The translations under genes were made by a program, and so were the position numbers. The notes under the pieces are model-generated. The model had not been told where the DNA came from. It saw nothing but the letters and a program-made list of their open reading frames with translations, and searched no databases. Positions 56,440 through 64,000 of a DNA stretch of 64,000 bases are shown in pieces; the first letter of the stretch is position 1; every line of letters starts with the position of its first letter. The stretch covers positions 12,469,001 through 12,533,000 of the forward strand of contig NC_092674.1 of the NCBI RefSeq assembly GCF_964355755.1. Direction: 5' to 3'. This stretch comes from Antedon mediterranea (Eukaryota > Echinodermata > Crinoidea > Comatulida > Antedonidae).

Positions 56440-57705
56440 TGTTTAAACTACACTAGCGTGGCCCGTGAAAAAAAACCTAAAATATATGTTTCGCCGTCAA
56501 CGGCAAATATTGGAGGAGAGCAAAAACTACATCAACCCGGCGGAAATCACTTTTATACCGCGGACGGTTGAAAATCTGCCAACGAAATCAGAAATGTTGT
56601 TTTAAAACCTTTTATAATATCTGCCTAAGAGAGAAACATTATTTAAATGTAAGTTTCATCTGAGATAGATAAGGTAGGTATGCAAGGCGGAAATCTTGTT
56701 ATATTGTGCTTAAAAGTAATTATAATTTAAATATAGATACACTAACATTGACCTCGCGGAGCACATTTAGCTCGTAGTATCATGTACGTGCACATAACAT
56801 TGCATTGGTAAGTCACAAACATATTAGTGAAATGCACAACATTGCAGTAATAGTTATTAATTTATAAAGGTTATGAAATAATCAAATTAAACAAGATAGG
56901 GTCTATCCTTTAATACACGTACAAAAAAAACAACAGTTATCTAACAACACGTCCTTACTTTAGCAACTGAACGAACGAAAGATTATATTATGCTTAATTC
57001 TTGAATATGCATACACAATGTAAAACGCATAACACCACACGGTTCTTACCCTAGCTGTTCCATGTATCTAATGTCTTAGAAAAGATAGTATTAAGGTTTT
57101 TAATGTCTGATGTCATCGGTAGACTGTTAACAGTCGTCGGTAAAGTTACTTCCGAGTTCGTTATCACTTTGCGATTTCCGGGTTGCAACCAGTTTGACCA
57201 GCGGTTAAAATGAAAATATGCTAGGTGGCAGCACAAAATTATTCCAGAATATGCCAGACAGAAATACGGCCAAAATAGCACAAAAATAACGTATCTGAGT
57301 GCGGTGTATATTTATGTTTTATGTACCACCACAAAAGTTGGAAGCAAAAAAATTATTCAGGTTTTCGGCTAAATTATGCTAGATTTAGTACAAATTATGC
57401 TATTTTTTTTTAAGTTATGCCAGATAATATGCTAAACCGTGGTAAATATGCTGTAAAATTGGGTTTTTCAAATTATGCCAGATTATGCTATAGATTTTCT
57501 AAAATTATGCCTAGCATAAATGCCAGATGGCAGATGGGTAAAAATTATGTCAAATAGGATCATAATTATGCCAGATTTGGCCACTATGGTTGTAACTTTG
57601 CTGTAGTCACAATAAAACCTCTGTATAAAACACGTGCAGCTGTCCCACATGTGAACGTGACATGTACATTTTATTTATATTTGAGTCAAGATATTCCATG
57701 GACGT
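56440..57705 (+). repeat. Ankyrin-type intron block lacking an exon
   Basis: It follows the order of 37640-38480 ('gcgtggcccgtg', 'cgccgtcaacggc', 'taccgcggacggttg', 'tagctcgtagtatca', 'ctgtcccacatgtgaac') up to 57705, where similarity ends. No ankyrin exon follows. It is therefore a truncated unit between exons f and g. A ~400-bp insertion splits it at 57190. Confidence 0.7.
57190..57587. mobile_element. 398-bp insertion rich in TATGCCA/TATGCTA words
   Basis: It is absent from the paralogous sites at 22545 and 38390. It is flanked by 'ggttgcaac' (57181-57189) and 'ggttgtaac' (57588-57596), a 9-bp imperfect duplication. Inside, 'attatgcca', 'attatgcta' and 'atatgc' recur irregularly more than ten times, without a fixed period. 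No TIR or ORF is obvious. Confidence 0.55.
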
Positions 57706-57949
57706 TCCAATTTGTTTTATGTACCCAAAAACCCGGAAGATTTCTTCTAAACTGCACGAAATCACCGAAAAACAGTAAATTTTTGGAGGTTTTTTCAATG
57801 TAACTTTCTTATTAATTGACCGATTGTTATGGCTGTTTCGACATTGTAATGCCTAATTAAGCACCTACAATGTTATGTTATTTTTTAATTTAAAAAAACT
57901 TTAAACGTCGTCGGTATTGATTTTTAAAGTTAGACGATTTGAAAATTGC

Positions 57950-58720
57950 CCTGTGTAATTTAAAGTATCAGTTATTGCATAACATTACTGTCTAATGATA
58001 AGTTATGTAGAGATATGTTTTTTGTTTGAAACATTAGTAATAGTATTTCTGTTCATCTTTTAACTACATTTTCTATTACAATGAATTTAAATATGTACAT
58101 TTTGAACAATTTGATACCAAATTTAAGTTTCTACGACCAGTACTTACAGAGATATAAAGATGCCCTGGTATGTGGGTCAAAGGTCAGAAATGGCATTTCT
58201 GATCATTTTTTACTAAATGCCCCATTAGACGGAATAAAAATGCATGCCTTCTGAACATTATGAGACCAAAATTGACTTGCTGCGACCAGTGGTTGCCGAG
58301 ATACAAGTACCTTTATTTATTTGTTCATATAACCCTTGACCCTGACCCTTTGACCTTTTGTAACATTTTTCAAAATGTGTAACAAATAACAAAATATATA
58401 TTTAGAACAATTTAAAACCAAATTCAAGTGTCTACGAACAGTAGTTACGGAGATAAATACATGCCCTGGGTTGTGGGTCAAAGGTCAGAAATGGCATTTC
58501 CGGTCATTTTAAACTAAAATCTACCATTAGACTGAATATAAATGTATACCTTCTGATCAATTTCAGACCAAAATTACTTCGCTGTGAGATTTAAGGACAT
58601 ATTGGTGTTTGTTCTTATAACCTTTCACCCTGACCTTTTGACCTTTCGCCACATTTTCAAAATGTGTAACCAAGCCAAAAATGATTGTTTGACCACCCTA
58701 AACCAATTTCTGAAGTCAAA
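57950..58720 (+). repeat. ~301-bp tandem repeat
   Basis: Units with 'gccctgg...gtgggtcaaaggtcagaaatgg' are offset by about 301 bp (58182 and 58483); a partial third lies to the left. They include 'cgaccagtggttgccgagata', which resembles the 'ctagtggttgctgagata' of the 44.6-47.5 kb repeats. Non-coding. Confidence 0.75.
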
Positions 58721-60480
58721 TTCTCTGGACCTCAAAGTGCATACGAAAGTTGATCTAGCTACTTGAGTAAATATAGTTTCCATTTCTGTTTTCTAATGTA
58801 AAATTAAAATTATATTATTAGTATCTCTGTGTAATATATTCATATTGTACTGTACTAGTTAGCATCTACATACCGTTATACTGCACTTTGTTTTGATGAT
58901 TTTTTAATGAAATTGTATACACAGGGAGTTGGTATACCATTGGTTCTACTAAAATTATTATTACTTTTATTCGTTTGTGCAATATTTGAAGATTGCTACA
59001 CAAATAGAAATAATTTAAATATAATATATTTAACAGATTAAGTGTACGCACTATGCCTATGGAACAGATTACCTATCGGACGTAGTTTAGTATGACACAT
59101 CTGATATTCTATTATTATAATTATTTTGTTTTATTTATTGTAATGCGCCGTGTTCTTTATATCTTTGATTGTATATTGTTTTTCAATAAGCGTGCGGAGG
59201 ATTCAGGTAATTTCTCTTAGTATTAAAGGGTAACACCGCGGCTTTAAAATGTATATTGCTTATTATAAAATATAAACCTTTTAATCAACATTGGTATAAC
59301 CGTGCCTAATTTTAGACAGCACTCAGGCAAAAGTTTAGTAGCTTCTTTAAAAAAAAGTTGTTCTATAAGACAATACCACAGAACGCGTGGGAAATGGAAC
59401 TAATTCGCCTTAAAACACTAGTTTTAAAATATCATAATTAATTAAACTTTTAAAGAGCTGATAATCAGAGATGTGCGCGCGTGCAACTTAACAATAGAAA
59501 TTAATATTTATTTACTAAACCTAAAATTATGTTTTCTATTCGAGAAACTTTGTTGTTATGGGAACACAGTAATTGGTTGGTGTAACTTCACACTAACGAT
59601 ATGTTGAAACATTATATTAATTAGTCTCCTTTACATAGACCTTGGTCATATGCGATGATTTTAAATTCAGATAGCTTTAGTATTGATATTATGTTACTGA
59701 GGTGTAGTAGTATGCTACATGCAATGTGGGTTGTTAAAAATTTTAATTTATTGATGATAAAAAGTTTATTATTATTGTAACCGAATTAGTCATGATATAG
59801 GCCTACGATGAATTTAAATCAGTTTTTGCATCATGAGGTATAGTAGTATTATATTATTATTAACCGAATTAACATTTTTTTAGTTTTATAGAATATAAAT
59901 ACTGGTTCGTAATGTCCAACACTCCACACTAAACATGACCATGCAATTAATACTAAACATTGTATTACATTGACAAGTCAGAATGTTATGATTTACTTGG
60001 TATCGAAACTATACTGGATGACCAAAAGAAGACATACACTTTGTCAAATCATATCCTGTTTTGTATCGTTGGATAGTTTTAAACTATGAAATTATTTTAA
60101 CAATAATATTGTTTGTACATTATAAGTTTGATGTAGTCATTATTTGTTTATCATTGAAAGTGTGAAATGTTAGAATTAATAGTGATCTTTGAAATTATAA
60201 TCATGAATATTGTCTCAATGTTAATATTTAAAGTAATCTTTTCTTTATTTTATGTCATTTGACCCAAGCCTAAATAATATGAAAGCAATATTTAGAAAAT
60301 AAATATTATATATCTATAATCCGAAAGTGGATATTGGTATAATACGAATAATTAAACGACTTTCTCTCTGGGCTTCCGAATTAAGTGAAGTAGACATTAT
60401 TTTATTATGTTATTATATATTAGTAACGTTCTACCGCTATTTTTATTGAAGATAATCATGTAACTACTAATCACCAGATG
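58721..60480. other. Unassigned AT-rich sequence
   Basis: 59140-59260 is related to 25360-25535, where the micro-palindrome is inserted. 59690-60260 shares pieces with 21690-22260 ('tagtagtatgc', 'tttaaagtaatcttttctttat'). No exon or RNA gene recognised. Confidence 0.45.
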
Positions 60481-60637
60481 TAAACAAACGCAGCGCATCA
60501 GAGGCCATTTAGATCCGACGAAGAGGAACCCAACCCATCAACAGAGACGAAGGCGCCCATCAGACACGTGAATCAACCTGTCTCTTCTTCTGAAGGATCT
60601 GTCTGAGCAGGACAGCGAAACTCCGAAACAGGTTAGT
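60481..60637 (+). other. GC-richer exon-like island with splice-donor-like end
   Basis: About 155 bp stand out from the AT-rich surroundings by base composition and end in 'ccgaaacag' followed by 'gttagttt', a fair donor. 'tctgaaggatctgtctgagcag' and 'acagcgaaactcc' could form a short stem region. No convincing reading frame or family was found. It could be a plus-strand noncoding exon, or the end of an unrecognised retroelement. Confidence 0.3.
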
Positions 60638-61499
60638 TTCACTAATTGTTTTTTTGTTGTTGAAAATAATTAATACATTTCACATGCCGTATCGTTACAT
60701 AAAATGCAGAGTGTAAATAATCTCCGCGAAGCCATAGTAGTTATGTCATTAACATGCATACCAGTCTAGGACAAAAATCTCAAAAGAGGCCTAGAAATCA
60801 AGATAGGGGAAGTGGAATGCTACAGGCAGTCAACATAGCCAGATATCAATCCCTTCTGATCACTCTAAGCTTTGTTGACACAATGTTTTGCCTAGACTAT
60901 ACATCACTTCAAGTCGTCTTCTAATACTAATACCGGTACGTGTAATTTTCACATGATATCACGCTTTTCTGATATCACATCGACCAAATTCGCTTCACTC
61001 GTAACATCTCATCCCCTCCCCTTAAAACTCATGTTTACTATTCTGTTGTACCATGATACCATGATACATTTCAAACATTCTTGTTTTGAAGATGTCGATA
61101 TCTTTTCGCCTCTGCTTATCATTACTGTCTCAAAATAATCCACGTCAACATTGGCAAATGGTGGGGTACCGCATGTTTTGACTTATTTTTCTCTTTTCCA
61201 TTTATATTTAATAAGAGTTTGCTCCGTTTATCCAGTAGGATGGCATGAAACTTCTATCACTGTGACCATACTTGAAATGAGTATCTTGAATAACGAAATC
61301 AGCAATAGTTGGTCCCATAGAAATGAAAGTTGGTTGCTTTTTAGTCGGCTGGAATTATATTGCTTTTACAGCCACAAAAAATTGTCAGTAGGCCTACTTT
61401 GGTTTTCAGTGTCAACCACAAAAACATCTACCCTTGCGCGTGTACTTTTCGCGAAAAATATTTGGACGTTTAGCTTAGCACATAAATTCCTGATTAATT
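60638..61499. other. Unassigned, partly old repeat
   Basis: 60930-61350 resembles 48700-49060 at low identity ('cacatgatatcac', 'acatctcatcccctcccc', 'aaatggtggggtaccgc'). The open frame at 61151-61627 runs across repeat sequence and shows no known motif. Confidence 0.4.
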
Positions 61500-62903
61500 A
61501 TTATGTGTCGCCGTCAACGGCAAATATTGGAGCAGAGCAAAAACTACATCAACCGGGAAATCACGAAATCAATTTTATACCGCGGACGATTGAAAATCTG
61601 CCGATGAAATCAGGAAGGTTGTTTTAACACCTTTTATAATATCTGCCTAAGAGAGAAATATTATTAAATCTACGTTTCGCGTATCTGAGATAGATAATGT
61701 AGGTATGCAAGGCGGAAATCTTTTTCCATTGTGCTCAAAAGTAACCATAATTTAAGTATAGATACACTAACATCGTGGAGCACATTTAGCTCGTAGTATC
61801 AGGTACGTGCACATAGCATCGCATTGGTAAGTCACAAACATATTAGTGAAATGCACAACACTGCAGTAATAGTTATTAAAACATAAAGGTTATGAAATAA
61901 TCAAATTAAACAAATGTCTATCCTTACACGTACGAAAAAAACACCAACAGTTATCTAACAACACGAATTCCTTACCTTCGCGCAAACACTGAAAGAACGA
62001 ATGATTATTTATTATGCTTAATTCTGGAATAGGTATGCACAATGTAAAACGCATAGCACCAACTCCTTGTCGGTTCTTACCCCAGCTGTTCCATTCGTCT
62101 AATATCTTAGAAAAGATAGTATTAGTGTTTTTAATGTCTTATGTCATCGGTAGACTTTTAACAGTCAGCGGTAAAGTTACTTCCGAGTTCGTCATCACTT
62201 TACGATTTCCAACTTCGCTGTATAGTCCCAATAAAACCTCTGTACAAAACGCTTGCAGCTGTCCCACATGTGAACGTGGCATGTACATTTGATATACATT
62301 TGAGTCCAGATAGTTCATGTTTCTCTCTTTAAACGTCAAAATGTACTAATTTGTATTAATTATATTGTAGAATACTAAAGTTTGGCTATTTAATATTATT
62401 GTGACTCAGACTGTTTAAAACTTAATGAAGAAATAGCTCATAATGTTTAATATGTTATAAATTCTGTATACACTACGATAGGACGTGACGTTATTATTAT
62501 ATTACAGTTGTAGACTATGTATAAATTTTATAATGTACCGCGATGGTAAGATTCGCATAGAAATTAATAATATTACAAGTAATACATATTAATTTATAAA
62601 GATTAAACAAGTTATTAAAAAGTTTGACATCATTTGTGACAAAACCTTGGTTAATCTGACTTTCCAATGTCAAGATTAACCATGACGAGGCAGTGGTGTT
62701 CCGAACCATGTGAGGGATACAACCGTGCAGTTCTCGACAATTTAGTCATCCTCGCCACAAAAATGGTCTGTAATATGACCCACGATGTGCTTGCTTCATC
62801 TAGGTATGTTATTATTGGCACGCCCTTTATATTGTAAAATTAAACACTTTTTTAAATCACATTGAATTATATATCACATATTATTTATGTGTGTAACACT
62901 TAC

Positions 62904-63002
62904 TTTGGTCTGAAGATCCAATTGAGCACCTTCCTTGAGCAAAATGGAGCAAACATCTGTGTGGCCGTTTTTTGCAGCCACATATAAAGGTGACGCTCCA
63001 AT
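62904..63002 (-). CDS. Single-ankyrin-repeat exon (unit g)
   Basis: A 99-nt phase-0 exon. It encodes I-G-A-S-P-L-Y-V-A-A, then K-N-G-H-T-D-V-C-S-I-L-L-K-E-G-A-Q-L-D-L-Q-T-K. Acceptor 'aatatttcag' (minus strand) and donor 'gtaagtgt' are intact. It is the first of the seven in transcription order and the functional sister of the defective exon c. An upstream gene start would lie beyond 64000. Confidence 0.85.
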
Positions 63003-63737
63003 CTGAAATATTACAAACATTATGTTATAGTATTTTCTCTCTCTAAACTAAGTATTATAATATTGTCCTGGAATCAATACGATGTGATCATTTAAAAATG
63101 ACGTTATAGATTTAAATTATGCTACATAGTTAAATTAAATAAAGAGTATTAACCCTTTTCTTTAAGATAATGTATTGTATACATATACATTTTTTGTCTT
63201 TCTTGTAGGCCTATAACATTTTTTTTACATTTTTTTATAAATTTATAAAACAAATAAGTGTTTTTTTCTTTTTTTGGCCTGAAAAGTAAACACTTCATCC
63301 GATAGTGCTAACTAGTCTGAATGTAAACTGGCAGTTACAGCTAAAAATATATCTAGGCTCCAAATTCTGTTCAGGTAACACACTTTTACTGCAAAATTCT
63401 TACAATGATTACGGAATCTATTACGAGAGGTGATGGAATTTTTCTTTGAACGTCAAAATAGAGCATTGGATAGGTTGGGTCTTGCAAAATTTAATGTGTT
63501 TCCTCAATAAAGTCTCTTATAAAAGTGAATCAAATTGAGATTTACTTAATTATAACTACTGTAAGTGAAGCATAACTAAAAATACGTTCCAGCTAATTCT
63601 TACATAGTGAATAATGATAATATTTTTAATGACAGATTTATAAAAAAAATAATTAGGCCTATGGGAGGTTTAACTACAAAAGATTTAAGTCTACGCAAAA
63701 GTAAAGTCTATTTGATACTCTCATTAATGAGGTCGTG

Positions 63738-63743
63738 CCATTT
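63738..63743 (+). other. Unoccupied LINE target site
   Basis: 'ggtcgtgccatttaggatca' is uninterrupted here, while in the sister unit the same 'ccattt' occurs on each side of a 708-bp LINE copy (26923-26928 and 27637-27642). It documents the pre-insertion state. Confidence 0.9.
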
Positions 63744-64000
63744 AGGATCACTACGGTAGTGATTTATTTGCAATCTCAACTTCAGATTGGGTACCGTACC
63801 GTATTTCATGATTTAGGTGATTTTCCTATTTTTGTTTGTTACTTTGGGTGGAATATACTGTATGGTACTGCAAATAAGTCAATCTATAATAATAACCCAC
63901 TACTCTAATATTAACCCATGGGGGTTACTCTTCAAGTCACAAAAACTTATGATACAGCTGTATTTTGAAAATAAGGAGATAATGCAGGTTGATCTTGGGA

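Larger units (their letters stand above)
61500..64000 (+). repeat. Ankyrin unit g, runs off the window
   Basis: 61500-62340 is nearly identical to 37680-38520 (unit d). From about 62485 the sequence is instead nearly identical to unit c (25671 onward), including exon, upstream intron and the unoccupied LINE target at 63738-63743. It ends at the window edge in sequence matching 27880-27899. Confidence 0.85.

Noticed and set aside
61151-61627. 158-codon open frame
   Set aside because: It spans an old repeat and the 61.5-kb intron block; paralogous copies at 37.7 and 56.5 kb do not keep the frame.
11106-63002. CRISPR-like array because of repeated ~100-bp units
   Set aside because: The units are kilobases apart, coding, flanked by splice sites and lie in eukaryotic DNA.

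Overview
The window is AT-rich nuclear DNA from an animal. It has no operons, rRNA operon or dense coding, and it is dominated by interspersed repeats: at least nine non-LTR retrotransposon (LINE) relics or copies, Helitron-type ends, a CXC-domain DNA transposon, a 5S/tRNA-type SINE, MITEs and a solo LTR. The element mix, single-ankyrin exons and abundant TAGGCCTA octamers would fit a marine invertebrate, perhaps an echinoderm. That assignment is inference and I hold it loosely.

The only host gene I can support lies on the minus strand. Seven evenly built exons (11106-11204, 24101-24199, 26091-26188, 38911-39009, 43736-43834, 53313-53411, 62904-63002) each encode one 33-residue ankyrin repeat and are separated by TE-filled introns of about 2-13 kb. 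Six are intact 99-nt phase-0 exons with AG/GT borders; the 26.1-kb exon has lost its donor GT and one base. Each exon sits in a larger duplicated block of intron sequence, so the array grew by segmental duplication of exon plus intron. The first and last exons of the gene are not recognisable here.

Layout: 0.57-5.25 kb is copy 1 of a triplicated block (copy 2 29.49-32.70 kb, copy 3 33.37-37.61 kb) holding two LINE 3' ends and a MITE; copy 1 also carries a chimeric SINE. 5.3-10.2 kb: repeats and three degenerate LINE fragments, then a Helitron-like copy. 10.6-11.2 kb: ankyrin unit a. 11.8-15.25 kb: a 3.4-kb TIR transposon with a decayed, intron-containing gene ending in a CXC cysteine cluster. 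15.27-18.60 kb: a nearly perfect 1.29-kb inverted repeat. 18.6-23.8 kb: a repeat family split by a 5'-truncated LINE with a 456-aa RT ORF. 23.8-28.05 kb: ankyrin units b and c, c carrying a young LINE fragment. 28.05-29.48 kb: a Helitron with a precise empty site elsewhere in the window. 37.6-49.4 kb: ankyrin units d and e, a long-TIR element and ~300-bp tandem repeats. 50.1-53.1 kb: a LINE with a 933-aa endonuclease-RT ORF. 53.2-58.7 kb: ankyrin exon f, a LINE fragment, a solo LTR and another satellite-like array. 60.5 kb: a small GC-richer exon-like island. 61.5-64.0 kb: ankyrin unit g.

Because the blocks are duplicated within the window, many insertions have an internal empty-site control. 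This allows nested events to be ordered without any database search. All family names rest on motif recognition by eye; no search was run.
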